Shown: piece after piece, positions 26,858-35,796 of the stretch
How the letters are laid out: every line of letters starts with the position of its first letter
Position numbering within the stretch: position 1 is the stretch's first letter
Assembly: GCA_028288595.1 (NCBI GenBank)
Contig: JAQBNK010000134.1
Location: forward strand, 1 to 58,974
DNA length: 58,974 bases
Origin: Chitinophagaceae bacterium
Lineage (GTDB): Bacteria; Bacteroidota; Bacteroidia; Chitinophagales; Chitinophagaceae
Reading direction: 5' to 3'
The notes under the pieces: generated by a model
Told to the model about the DNA's origin: nothing
The model's database searches: none
The model's input: only the letters and a program-made list of their open reading frames with translations
Program-made: the position numbers and the translations under genes

Positions 26858-26869
26858 GCCGCCGGGATT

Positions 26870-27949
26870 CTACTTAACTGTATTGAGTTTATACTCAGTA
26901 ACCGTATGATAAGTTTGACCGGGCCTCAAAACAACTGTTGGAAAATTGGGTTGATTGGGAGAGTTGGGAAAATGTTGCGTCTCCAGGCATAATCCTGCGT
27001 GTTTTTGTAATGCAATGCCCTGGCTGTTATGGATCGTACCGTCTAAAAAATTACCGGAATAAAATTGCAGTCCGGGTTCCATCGTCCACACTTCAAGATG
27101 TCTTCCAGAAGTTGGTTCGCTCAGTTCAGCTACCTTCTCTAATTGATTATCTTTTTTATTCAGTACAAAATTATGATCGTATCCACCAGGTACAGAATCT
27201 ATGCGTTCACCGATTGCATGAGCAGTGGTAAAGTCAAACGGAGTACCGGCCACGGCTTTGATCTCGCCTGTAGGGATAAGTGTTGAATCTACCGGTGTGT
27301 AATGATCTGCCATGATGGTGAGCTGGTGACCTAAAATATTATTGGATGGGTTTCCGCTTAAATTAAAATAGCTGTGATTGGTGAGATTAATGACTGTCGC
27401 TTTATCTGTAGTAGCATCGTATTCGATCTTTAATCCTTCATCCGAAAAACTGTATTTCACTTTTACCTGCAGGTTGCCCGGATAACCTTCTTCTCCATCT
27501 TTACTAACATAAGAAAGGCTTAACGAACTGTCGGTGTGTTCTGTAACGTCCCATACTACTTTATCAAATCCGGTAATGCCGCCATGCAGGTGATTTACCC
27601 CATTATTGGTGGCCAGGGTATACGTACTACTGTCGAGTGTAAACTTCCCTTTAGCGATGCGGTTGCCATACCTCCCGATCAGTGCACCGAAATAAGGCGG
27701 CTTGGCGAGATACCCGCTGAGGCTATCAAATCCTAAAACTATGCTGCTCTTTTTACCTTGTTTATCAGTGTTGGTCCATGAGGTTACAATACCCCCATAA
27801 CTGGTGATCTTTACGGTGTCGCCTTTACTGTTCGTTAAAACATATAACGAAACTTTTTTGCCATTTACTTCACCAAAAGAATCATTATCATGATTTGCCT
27901 GATTACAGGCTGCAGTTAACAGGGCCATAGCTAGTAAGATGTTTTTCAT
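26870..27949 (-). CDS. galM: Aldose 1-epimerase (mutarotase), lipoprotein
   Basis: 359 residues. The signal peptide ends in lipobox LTAAC (Cys15), so it is periplasmic or surface-anchored rather than cytosolic. Family marks are GALIGRYGNRIAKGKF, NNGVNHLHGGITGFDKVVWDV, NLTNHSYFNLSG (catalytic His) and the C-terminal CLETQHFPNSPNQPNFPTVVLRPGQTY (catalytic Glu). It interconverts alpha and beta anomers of aldoses, probably before transport or dehydrogenation. It is transcribed away from the repeat array in the gap beyond its start. Confidence 0.94.
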   Translation of the reverse strand: MKNILLAMALLTAACNQANHDNDSFGEVNGKKVSLYVLTNSKGDTVKITSYGGIVTSWTNTDKQGKKSSIVLGFDSLSGYLAKPPYFGALIGRYGNRIAKGKFTLDSSTYTLATNNGVNHLHGGITGFDKVVWDVTEHTDSSLSLSYVSKDGEEGYPGNLQVKVKYSFSDEGLKIEYDATTDKATVINLTNHSYFNLSGNPSNNILGHQLTIMADHYTPVDSTLIPTGEIKAVAGTPFDFTTAHAIGERIDSVPGGYDHNFVLNKKDNQLEKVAELSEPTSGRHLEVWTMEPGLQFYSGNFLDGTIHNSQGIALQKHAGLCLETQHFPNSPNQPNFPTVVLRPGQTYHTVTEYKLNTVK

Positions 27950-28137
27950 TTAAAAGAATTTGTTTTTAAGGAGCAGGTTTGAAGGATTAAGGTAATTAAA
28001 ATTGTTATTCCTATAGCAGGGCCTGTGATTTCAAAGAGTGCATGTTATGTCGACATCATTCAATATTCTACAAAACCCCTGCATCGATCAATTTCCAATT
28101 TTTCTTTTTTGCTACCAATCACACTTTAATAGGTATC

Positions 28138-28347
28138 GATTGCTTTACGGGAGTTGATGTTTTCGAAAGATTTGTTGCTTTTCGCATGATATGTTTTGGT
28201 CTTTGCAGAGCCGGAGTTGCTCTTCACACGTGAAGTGTTGCTCTTCGCAAAGTAGCAGCCTGTCTTTGCGTCAGCGGAGTTGTCGTTCGCAGAGCCACAG
28301 TTGCTCTTTGCAGGGAAAGAGTTACTTCTTGCAAAGAAAGAATTGAA
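28138..28347. repeat. Degenerate 21-bp tandem array, about ten units
   Basis: Ten consecutive 21-bp units (28138, 28159, 28180, 28201, 28222, 28243, 28264, 28285, 28306, 28327) stay in exact register without an indel. The shared core across unit boundaries reads GTTGCTCTTTGCA or near variants. The first unit and the one at 28180 are the most diverged. On the - strand one frame is open through the whole array and reads as heptads such as SNSGSAK, SNTSRVK, DNSADAK and SNSFPAK, but no start codon is present and stops bound it at both ends (about 28129 and 28360). It dominates the ~550-bp gap 27950-28500; the rest of the gap shows nothing recognisable. Confidence 0.8.
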
Positions 28348-28500
28348 TAATGTAAGTCGTTATAAATATGCTATTTAGCTTTGCAAGGCTGCTAAAAGAT
28401 CGCCATTGATTATGACGAACAATAGCATTTCTTCTTTGGTTAAGTTAATTGTGTACTTTACCCGATGCAGCCAGTCTTTCTGGATTATAAAAGGACATAT

Positions 28501-29268
28501 ATGATAAAAAGGATTCCCCTCGTTTTTACGCTTTTTATGCTCTTCTCAGTTGGCCCGTTTTGTTGTTATGCAGGAGATACTTTGGGGGCTCCGGCAAAGG
28601 GACAACTGCAGCTTGTACTAAACGGCCTAAAAGAAGAGCAGGCCGATAATAAGACTGCTGCCGGTAATCTTGTAACCGCACAAAGTGAATTGGATTCAAA
28701 ACAGCCCGGCCTGGTTCAATTGCATGATGCAAAGGTGGCGGAAGCTAAAGGCATATTTAATGATCACAATAACGTACACCAGGTGGGTAGCACTGCTTAC
28801 AATTTTTGGCAACAAAAGTTAGTGGAAGCGAATGCCGCCGCGAATGGTTTCCAGGACCAGATTGATGTACTGCAGGCTGAGGTAGATAAGGCGCAGAAAC
28901 AAAAAGACGAATCTGATAACCGGTTACAGGAGTGGCAACAAAAGCTTCTTGATATTGGGAAGGTAAAAGACTGGGGATGTTTCTTCGATAATAATTGCGG
29001 TGAAAAAGCATCGGCCCCTGAAAACGGGATGGGTACACGCGCAGCACCTAATGGAGCCCCCGGCATTTTTTCAGTGCTAAACCAGGAGTATAAGGACCGC
29101 CTTAAGATTGATAATAAGACAGTACCTGTTCCGGCAGTTGCCGCCCCACAGAAAGGAATGATAGACGAGGCGACAGATAAAGTAAGAAGCTATTTCAGAG
29201 ACATTATTAAAACTTCGAGCGAGCTTAAAAAACGCGTCACCTCAGCAGTAAATGCAGTAAGGGGATAA
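28501..29268 (+). CDS. Exported coiled-coil protein, unknown function
   Basis: 255 residues from ATG 28501; an in-frame ATG at 28465 adds 12 residues before the signal and is less likely. A signal peptide (about 1-24, LVFTLFMLFSVGPFCCYAG) is followed by a long Ala/Glu/Gln-rich helical region at about 30-160 with heptad character (QSELDSK, DQIDVLQAEVDKAQKQKDESD, LQEWQQKL), a short Cys pair in DWGCFFDNNCGE near 163-172, a Gly/Pro-rich linker, and a basic amphipathic C-terminal helix. I recognise no family. It is the first gene of a three-gene unit (gaps 13 and 19 nt) with two related membrane-anchored proteins. Confidence 0.8.
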   Translation: MIKRIPLVFTLFMLFSVGPFCCYAGDTLGAPAKGQLQLVLNGLKEEQADNKTAAGNLVTAQSELDSKQPGLVQLHDAKVAEAKGIFNDHNNVHQVGSTAYNFWQQKLVEANAAANGFQDQIDVLQAEVDKAQKQKDESDNRLQEWQQKLLDIGKVKDWGCFFDNNCGEKASAPENGMGTRAAPNGAPGIFSVLNQEYKDRLKIDNKTVPVPAVAAPQKGMIDEATDKVRSYFRDIIKTSSELKKRVTSAVNAVRG

Positions 29269-29281
29269 TCAAATTTCAATT

Positions 29282-30226
29282 ATGAAAAAACGTGTCATTT
29301 ATATAATTGTGATCATTGTGATTGCAGGTGCAGGCTGGTTTGGATATCGTTTTTTTTCAAATAAAAAACATACCGGTGCTTCCGGGGAAATAATTTCCGC
29401 CGCATCATTTTCTGCTAACTCTTGCTGGGTGTATCATGAATATGTTTACCGAGTGGATTTCACTGATAAATCTCAACCCTCATTTCTTTTTGTAAGAAAT
29501 GCCGACGGAACCTTCTCGCCATCAAATGCTGACAGCGCAGTCAATCATATTATTGGTAACGGATTTATTATCGACTCAACCGGTGCGTGTGCCACTTCAG
29601 AAAAGATGGCCGCACCATGGGAGCTTAGCGATGAGGAAAAAGAACCATTAAACGATATGATGGCTGCATGGCTTGATCTGAAGCAGGGCCTGTCTGGCAA
29701 AGAGTATAAGATCACCGGGCAAACAGTGGCGCTGTTCGTTGTGCTGAACGATCCCAAAGATTTTATCGAATACAATGTATCAGCACTGGTACCGGGGCAA
29801 AAAGGATACAGCCTGATCTACCCGTCGCAAAAATTATTGGTAAAAGGATTAGAGGCAGCCACATCATTTTCAGATAATAATTCATCCGGCGGCTTGCAGA
29901 CTTTTGAAATAATAAAAACAACATTTGATAAGACTGATAAAGAAAAGCCCATGGCCCTTACCAGTATCGATAGTATTACCGCCACCGTGGATAACGATGG
30001 TTACTTTACTAAAATACAGGTGATAAAAGGTGATGAATTTTTTTATGAAGGATCTGTAGTTTTTGATGCACAGGCTAATTGTCTTGGTAATCTTCATTAT
30101 GAAAATAACAAATGGAAACTGGCTCCCTTTACTGCTTTTGTGCAGAACCCGCCGGCTTATACGGCAATAGAACCTCAGCAAACCTGGGTATATAATCTTG
30201 CCAGCCAGGTTTGGAAAAAAAATTAG
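29282..30226 (+). CDS. Membrane-anchored protein, degenerate trypsin-like domain (paralogue of next gene)
   Basis: 314 residues. One N-terminal TM helix (about 5-22) anchors a large extracytoplasmic domain. Three blocks align with the next protein: VYHEYVYRVDF near 50, GNGFIIDSTGACATSEKMAAPWE near 92-114 and EGSVVFDAQANCLG near 270. These resemble the trypsin-fold blocks 'GSGFII..G..T..H' and 'GSPV...G', but the catalytic His position is replaced (CATSEKM) and the serine loop is altered (GSVVF). An inactive or repurposed protease fold is an inference from a few blocks. It lies 13 nt after the coiled-coil gene. Confidence 0.75.
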   Translation: MKKRVIYIIVIIVIAGAGWFGYRFFSNKKHTGASGEIISAASFSANSCWVYHEYVYRVDFTDKSQPSFLFVRNADGTFSPSNADSAVNHIIGNGFIIDSTGACATSEKMAAPWELSDEEKEPLNDMMAAWLDLKQGLSGKEYKITGQTVALFVVLNDPKDFIEYNVSALVPGQKGYSLIYPSQKLLVKGLEAATSFSDNNSSGGLQTFEIIKTTFDKTDKEKPMALTSIDSITATVDNDGYFTKIQVIKGDEFFYEGSVVFDAQANCLGNLHYENNKWKLAPFTAFVQNPPAYTAIEPQQTWVYNLASQVWKKN

Positions 30227-30245
30227 CAAGGCAAATACTGAAACG

Positions 30246-31247
30246 ATGAATGAGTCTAACGAGATTACCTGTAAAGCATGTGGAAATACTGAACCGCTCA
30301 GCAACAAACTAAAATGCAGTAAATGTGGCGCAAAGAACTGGGGGAATAAATTATCAAACCGAAAAGGCAGCGGCATTTTGGGTTTGATAATAGTGATAAT
30401 AGTTATTCTTTCGATAAATAAAATAAGCGGGTATGTTACTAATTACCGCGATACACACTGGAGCGAATCAAAGATTGAGAAGCTCTATACAAACAACCTC
30501 GGATTAGTATATCATTCGTTTGTTTTCAAATTAACATTTGAAGATGTTTCAGAAGAGCCTGTTTATTTTATCAAAAACAGTAACGGAAGTTTTAGTCAAT
30601 GGAAAAAAGATATGGAGCCCAACTATGCAACGGGTAGTGGTTTATTGTTAAACTCAAAAGGACGATGTGTAACTTCCGGCTATATGGGAATACCCTGGGA
30701 GAAGGACCTGGTTAACCCTGAACTGAACCGGGAGATCGCCACTTATAGAAGGGCTTTTAATATTAATGGAAAGGCCACGTTATCGGGGTTCACAATAAAG
30801 CTTGGTTTTTATCTTAATGGCACCGGGAAGGATGATCATAATTCCTTTACCAGTTGCAACTATATGGGAGGCTATGAAGAGGGAAAACTTGCAGTGATAG
30901 ACCCGCAACAAACAAGCAGGACCTTCGATAATGTCAGTTTTCTCTCGCTAAATAAAGAGCACACAATAAATAAGGCAGGTGAAAAATTATTTATGCTTGC
31001 ATTTCCACAAACTGATAAAGAAATAGCAAACGGTGTAAAAATGAATGCCGTACTAATACCCGGAGAATTACTCGCCAGTGATAATGACACTGATAAAAAA
31101 GGATATATAAATTATTCTTTTGCTGCTGTTTTCGCTAACGAAGGAAGCCCTGTTTTTAATACCAGCGGAGAAGTAATTGCATTTAACACCATGGAACAAA
31201 ACATTTGGCAGGGGTTACGTACCCATATCAGAAAGGACGAAAAATAA
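30246..31247 (+). CDS. Zinc-ribbon, single-TM protein with trypsin-like extracytoplasmic domain
   Basis: 333 residues from ATG 30246 (an upstream TTG frame is ignored). Cytosolic zinc ribbon: Cys9, Cys12, Cys24, Cys27. TM helix about 43-58. Extracytoplasmic domain about 75-333 with VYHSFVFKLTF, GSGLLLNSKGRCVTSGYMGIPWE (129-152) and EGSPVFNTSGEVIAFN, which places Ser301 in a GSPVF loop typical of trypsin-like peptidases. The His expected after the GSG strand is absent (CVTSGYM), so normal triad catalysis is doubtful. It is paralogous to the preceding gene. The layout, a cytosolic Zn ribbon joined to an outside protease-like sensor, suggests signalling or quality control, but function is unknown. 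Confidence 0.78.
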   Translation: MNESNEITCKACGNTEPLSNKLKCSKCGAKNWGNKLSNRKGSGILGLIIVIIVILSINKISGYVTNYRDTHWSESKIEKLYTNNLGLVYHSFVFKLTFEDVSEEPVYFIKNSNGSFSQWKKDMEPNYATGSGLLLNSKGRCVTSGYMGIPWEKDLVNPELNREIATYRRAFNINGKATLSGFTIKLGFYLNGTGKDDHNSFTSCNYMGGYEEGKLAVIDPQQTSRTFDNVSFLSLNKEHTINKAGEKLFMLAFPQTDKEIANGVKMNAVLIPGELLASDNDTDKKGYINYSFAAVFANEGSPVFNTSGEVIAFNTMEQNIWQGLRTHIRKDEK

Positions 31248-31323
31248 TATCGCCTTTCACGATTTTTCTGCGTATTCCGCGCTTTCTGCGAGAATAAATT
31301 CCCCCTCATCATTCATCTTTCTC

Positions 31324-32970
31324 TTAATAGAACACTGTATACAACGCGGCCAGGATACCAACAATAATTGCCGAGCCCACAATAAAGCCGGGAGAGCAGC
31401 GGAACATTTTGGTATCTATAATTACTACCTGTTGATTGACTTTACTTCTTTTGTCAGCAAGACTTATAACAATCATCAGCAACATAAGGATGCCAAAGAC
31501 TAACGTCATACGATCCATGAATGGCAGATCGGGGAAAGCGCCGTTCGACCATCCCGGAAGAAATTTCAAGAAAGTAGATAATGGTATAGTTAGAATGGCC
31601 GAAGTAAGTGCGGCGCCTGATGTAGCTCGCTTCCAGAAAAATCCTAAAAGAAAAATCGACAATACACCCGGTGAAATAAATCCAACATATTCCTGTATGA
31701 ACTGGTAAGCCTGGTCGAGGTTGCGTAATGCAGGCGCTACTAAGCTTGCCAGCAGCATAGCAATTACTACAGTAATGCGCCCGGTGCGAACCAATTGTTT
31801 TTCTGTTGCATCTTTTTTGAAAAACTTTTTATAGATGTCGAGCGAAAAAATGGTTGAAATACTATTCGCTTTTCCTGCAAGCGAAGCAACAATGGCAGCA
31901 GTAAGCGCAGCAAATGCAAGGCCTTTTAAACCCGCGGGTAAAAGATTCATGAGCGTGGGATAAGAATGATCGGGTTTGATCACACCGGCGGCATCTGCCA
32001 TTTCCGGCTGGAACATTCCATTCTGGTACATTACATACATCGTGATACCGGGGATAACAACAATGAGCGGAATTAATAATTTTAAAAATGCCGCGAACAG
32101 AATTCCTTTTCTTGCTGTTGGTAAACTTGCACCCAATGCTCTTTGTGTGATATACTGGTTACATCCCCAATAATTTAAATTGTTGATCCACATACCACCG
32201 ATCAATACGGAAAGTCCCGGCAGATCTTTATAATAGGCATTTGATTTATCGAATATCATATGGAAATGCGTAGGCGCTTTATCCCTTATCACACTTAATC
32301 CTTTTAAAATATCGCCGCCAAAACCAAAATGTTTAGAGACCAGTGTGAGTGCGAGGTAACAGGTAACGAGCCCGCCCATGATGAGCACGAGTACCTGTAT
32401 TACATCCGTGTACCCGATCACTTTCATTCCGCCCAGTGTTACGATAATTGAAAATATACCGAGGCCCACCATGCACCATTCGAAGCTAATACCGGAAATA
32501 GAATTGATGGCGAGTGCGCCGAGATAAATAATGGAAGTAAGATTTACGAATACATATACGAGCAACCAGAAGATGGCCATTAATGTTGCAACCGTATCAT
32601 TATACCGCTTCGATAAAAACTGCGGCATCGTAAAAATTTTATTCTTGAGATAGATCGGAATAAAGAATATGGCAACGATGATGAGTGTTGCGGCGGCCAT
32701 CCACTCATAAGAAGAGATGGCTAATCCTAATGCGAAACCAGAACCCGACATGCCGATAAAATGCTCTGCAGAAATATTAGATGCAATGAGAGACGCACCG
32801 ATGGCCCACCAGGTAAGCGATCCTTCTGCAAGGAAAAAATCTTTTGAATCCATTGTGCCAGCAACTTTCTGGTGATACATCTTTCTCTGGTAAACCCAGT
32901 AACCATATCCTGAAACCGCAATAAAATAAATGAAGAATACTACGTAATCGAGGGATTGTAAATGATTCAT
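31324..32970 (-). CDS. Sodium/solute symporter (SSS/SGLT family)
   Basis: 548 residues with about 13-14 TM segments. Family marks are LAEGSLTWWAIGASLIASNISAEHFIGMSGSGFALG near 46-81, the YLGALAINSISG region and the late FLLGFFWKRATSGAA near 440. SSS carriers use Na+ to bring sugars, inositols or organic acids across the inner membrane; animal relatives include the myo-inositol carrier SMIT. It is the last of three - strand genes (LacI, EEP-PLC-like, symporter) divergent from myo-inositol oxygenase, so inositol or a released sugar is a reasonable cargo (inference). A 110-bp gap separates it from the upstream gene. Confidence 0.93.
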   Translation of the reverse strand: MNHLQSLDYVVFFIYFIAVSGYGYWVYQRKMYHQKVAGTMDSKDFFLAEGSLTWWAIGASLIASNISAEHFIGMSGSGFALGLAISSYEWMAAATLIIVAIFFIPIYLKNKIFTMPQFLSKRYNDTVATLMAIFWLLVYVFVNLTSIIYLGALAINSISGISFEWCMVGLGIFSIIVTLGGMKVIGYTDVIQVLVLIMGGLVTCYLALTLVSKHFGFGGDILKGLSVIRDKAPTHFHMIFDKSNAYYKDLPGLSVLIGGMWINNLNYWGCNQYITQRALGASLPTARKGILFAAFLKLLIPLIVVIPGITMYVMYQNGMFQPEMADAAGVIKPDHSYPTLMNLLPAGLKGLAFAALTAAIVASLAGKANSISTIFSLDIYKKFFKKDATEKQLVRTGRITVVIAMLLASLVAPALRNLDQAYQFIQEYVGFISPGVLSIFLLGFFWKRATSGAALTSAILTIPLSTFLKFLPGWSNGAFPDLPFMDRMTLVFGILMLLMIVISLADKRSKVNQQVVIIDTKMFRCSPGFIVGSAIIVGILAALYTVFY

Positions 32971-33080
32971 CTGGCAGCATTAAGGGTTGAACGATTTAGG
33001 GAAAATAGATAAATAAAATTGAAGTTGTAATTATTAATAAGAACAAATGCGCGAATGCTTTCTAACGTTTCAATGTTTAA

Positions 33081-34646
33081 TTAACGTTTCGCTGAACGTT
33101 TATTTAAGAAATCAGTGATCTCACTTATTTTATCTGTGTTTAAGAAATCAACATCCATGTTCATTAATTGTTCCCATGCTGTTTGTGAATCCGGCGCTCC
33201 CCAAAATCTTATCGGTTTGTTTAACTGGTGTGCTTTTGCAACGGCAGTTTCAATCCTGTTTTTATCATCAACCGGTAACGGGTCGTTCCCGTTCCAGGAA
33301 GTATAATTCTGCAGGTTATCACTGAACATTCCTATTTTCTTGATCGCTTCAGCTGAATACGTCTTATTTAAATTACCATCAAAATAAATATAAGCCGGGT
33401 AGGAAGTGAGTGCAGTAACATCGGGCTGGTTACCGGTGATAACTATTTTTAGCGTGCTGCAACCTGTTAGTGTTTTATACTGCTTTAAAATTTCAAGGAG
33501 AGCCAGCAAAGTGGGTTCTGCAGTTGTTTTAAGGTCGATCAGCAGGATCAGTTTTTTAGAAGGATCAGCATACACATCGCCTTTATTTTTTAGTAGGATT
33601 TGTTTTAATGGATCGAGATAAAGTGACTGTAATGTTTTTGTGCGGTCGATGTCCTTTTCATTATGCGCCACATAAAGCTGGTTGTTATCTCTTAAAAAGA
33701 CATCAGCTTCGATCGATCCGAAACCTGCATTATATGCTGTGTAAAAAGGGACAGGATGAATGTAATCGTTATGCGCATGGGCATTGGATGATGTATAAAT
33801 GCGATGAGGTGTAAATATTATTTCTGTGAGTACAGGGAAATGATCTGAAGGATTTTTTCCGTGATAAGTATCTGTCAGCAACCCCCATTTATGTGCAGAA
33901 AAATCTTTCGTGATAAAAATGTGATCGATGATGTCGTTACTGTCTTTTGTAGATCCGAAACCATTATGCGAGGCATTGTTGGCATAAGGATATTTTACCT
34001 GCCGGTAGGTATCGTGTAACCACCCCGAGTTAGCAATTGCCTGGTACCATTCACTTTTATGTGAGCCGTTGAAGTCGCCCGTAAATATTACCGGCTCGTT
34101 ACCGGCGATATTTTTTATTCTTTGCAATATCAGTTTACTGCTTTCCCAGCGTGCCTGCATACCCTGGTGATCGTAGTGTACATTGAAAAAATAAAATTTG
34201 CTCCCGCTTTTTTTATGTTGAAAATATACCCACGAACAAATGCGGTTACAACAGGTGGCATCCCAGCCAAGCGATGGCTGATCAGGTGTTTGTGATAACC
34301 AGAAATCACCTTTGTCTAATAAATTAAAATCATCTTTTTTGTAGAAGATCGCTGAATGCTCGCCTTTATCTTTTCCATCATCACGGCCACGGCCATAATA
34401 AGCATATTGGGGGAGTGCATTGATAATATCATCCAGTTGGTTTTTGTAGCCTTCCTGCGTACCGAAAATATCAAAATCATGAAACCGTATCAATGAAGCG
34501 ATAACAGGCGCCCTGTCTATCCAGAGGTTACCCGAGTCTTTTGGATTGTCGTAACGCAAGTTATAAGTACCGATAATAAATTGCTGTGCGTTCAATGTAA
34601 TGCAGAAGGATAGCGCAACTAAAAGAACTAAGCTTTTAAATTTCAT
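33081..34646 (-). CDS. Secreted fusion: endonuclease/exonuclease/phosphatase domain + PLC/GDPD-like domain
   Basis: 521 residues with a signal peptide (to about residue 20, ITLNAQ). The N-terminal EEP phosphatase fold (about 22-282) shows GTYNLRYDN, FGTQEGY (metal Glu), FNVHYDHQG, FTGDFNGS and the C-terminal NPSDHFPV. The second domain (about 285-515) begins NAHAHNDYIHPVPFYTAYNAG, then SIEADVFLRDNNQLYVAHN, which matches the GDPD/PI-PLC-like TIM barrel, with HAHND in place of HRG. Each domain alone is common; the fusion would attack two phosphate ester bonds. In an operon-like arrangement with a symporter and LacI, and beside inositol oxygenase, an inositol-phosphate or glycerophosphoinositol substrate is a fair guess. 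Confidence 0.86.
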   Translation of the reverse strand: MKFKSLVLLVALSFCITLNAQQFIIGTYNLRYDNPKDSGNLWIDRAPVIASLIRFHDFDIFGTQEGYKNQLDDIINALPQYAYYGRGRDDGKDKGEHSAIFYKKDDFNLLDKGDFWLSQTPDQPSLGWDATCCNRICSWVYFQHKKSGSKFYFFNVHYDHQGMQARWESSKLILQRIKNIAGNEPVIFTGDFNGSHKSEWYQAIANSGWLHDTYRQVKYPYANNASHNGFGSTKDSNDIIDHIFITKDFSAHKWGLLTDTYHGKNPSDHFPVLTEIIFTPHRIYTSSNAHAHNDYIHPVPFYTAYNAGFGSIEADVFLRDNNQLYVAHNEKDIDRTKTLQSLYLDPLKQILLKNKGDVYADPSKKLILLIDLKTTAEPTLLALLEILKQYKTLTGCSTLKIVITGNQPDVTALTSYPAYIYFDGNLNKTYSAEAIKKIGMFSDNLQNYTSWNGNDPLPVDDKNRIETAVAKAHQLNKPIRFWGAPDSQTAWEQLMNMDVDFLNTDKISEITDFLNKRSAKR

Positions 34647-34723
34647 ATAGCGTGTTTCAAAATTAGATCATGGATATTTTCTGACAGATCATTATTTGAA
34701 AGACAATATATATGTTTTCTGAA

Positions 34724-35734
34724 TCAGGTGGTAGAACTTCTTATCATCAATGAAGAAGGGATCACGATGCTTGATTTTGTTAAACTGAGATTTGTTTTCT
34801 TAAGCGCCCTGAATAAAATGGAAGCTGCCGTTTTGCCCATTTCAAAAGCAGGTTGGGTGATGGTAGTAAGCGATGGATTGAGAATAGATGCGGTTTCCAG
34901 GTTGGAGAAGCACACCATTTTTACATCTTGCGGAATGGATAAATTTAAATCGGCACAGGCTGTATATACAGGCGTGGTCAGTTTTTCCATAGACGCCACA
35001 ATACCATCGGGCCTGTTTTTTTGTTGCAGTAATTTTTTTACCAGGCGATAATTTGGTTTCAGTTCATTGGTGCAATGGATGATGTGTTTATTGCCTGATT
35101 TTAAATCGTGGTCGTTCAGTGCCTGCACGTATCCTTCCTGTCTTTTACTGTTAAGCGATAAACTTTTTGATATGCCGAGGAAAGCAATTTTCTTACAACC
35201 CTGCGCCACAAGGTGTTCAGTTGCTTTGTAACTGCTTTCAAAATCATCAGTAGTGATCTTTGCCGTTTCAACATCTTCACAAACCCTGTCGAACAAAATA
35301 AGCGGAACACCATTCGATATTAAATCGCTGATATGATCGCTTTGAATTGTTTCCCTTGAGACGGACATGATCACACCATCAACTCTTCCTCCCTGGAATT
35401 CTTTCAGAATATTCTTTTCATTTTCAAAACTTTCATGCGTTAAACAGATCAATACATGATAACCTTTCTCTTTGGCCACTGATTCGATCCCGTTAATAGC
35501 AATCGAAAAGAAGCTATCAGCTACTTCCGGTATTACCACACCGATATTCTTACTTTTCCTTCCACGTAAACTGCTTGCATAAGGGTTGGGAACATAGTTT
35601 AGCGTTGCGGCTGTTTTTAAAACCCTCTTTTTAGTTTCATCGCTAATTTCATGGCTGTCGTTCAATGCCTTAGACACGGTGGAGACGGAGAGATTCAACT
35701 GTTGGGCAAGTTCCCTGATATTAATATTTTTCAT
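34724..35734 (-). CDS. LacI-family transcriptional regulator
   Basis: 336 residues. An N-terminal LacI helix-turn-helix (residues 4-50: IRELAQQLNLSVSTVSKALNDSHEIS and YVPNPYASSLRGRKSK hinge) is followed by the periplasmic-binding-protein-like ligand domain (IGVVIPEVADSFFSIAINGIE onward). It represses or activates carbohydrate genes when a sugar ligand is absent or present. It is divergent from myo-inositol oxygenase, and a 7+4+7 palindrome with central CG at 35797-35814 in the shared gap is the obvious operator. The ligand is unknown; inositol, glucuronate or an imported oligosaccharide are candidates. Confidence 0.94.
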   Translation of the reverse strand: MKNINIRELAQQLNLSVSTVSKALNDSHEISDETKKRVLKTAATLNYVPNPYASSLRGRKSKNIGVVIPEVADSFFSIAINGIESVAKEKGYHVLICLTHESFENEKNILKEFQGGRVDGVIMSVSRETIQSDHISDLISNGVPLILFDRVCEDVETAKITTDDFESSYKATEHLVAQGCKKIAFLGISKSLSLNSKRQEGYVQALNDHDLKSGNKHIIHCTNELKPNYRLVKKLLQQKNRPDGIVASMEKLTTPVYTACADLNLSIPQDVKMVCFSNLETASILNPSLTTITQPAFEMGKTAASILFRALKKTNLSLTKSSIVIPSSLMIRSSTT

Positions 35735-35796
35735 TGCATGGGGTCGATGCCTGTTATGTTTTGATCGAACACAATATCCATAAAAAGCAAAGATGG

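Noticed and set aside
28042-28233. + strand open frame of 63 codons overlapping the 21-bp array
   Set aside because: The frame is a by-product of the repeat and ends inside it. It has no coding-like composition and no homology that I recognise.
28138-28347. CRISPR array
   Set aside because: Units are contiguous 21-mers with no unique spacers, are strongly diverged, and no cas genes are present.
29882-30376. - strand 164-codon frame
   Set aside because: Antisense to two real genes; its hydrophobic sequence comes from the A/T-rich complement.
31177-31503. + strand 108-codon frame at the end of the zinc-ribbon gene
   Set aside because: It overlaps the symporter 3' end on the opposite strand and the end of the zinc-ribbon gene; no plausible start or domain.
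33064-33100. Three AACGTTT words as a regulator array near the end of the fusion gene
   Set aside because: Two lie in codons for the C-terminal KRSAKR sequence and the spacing is irregular.
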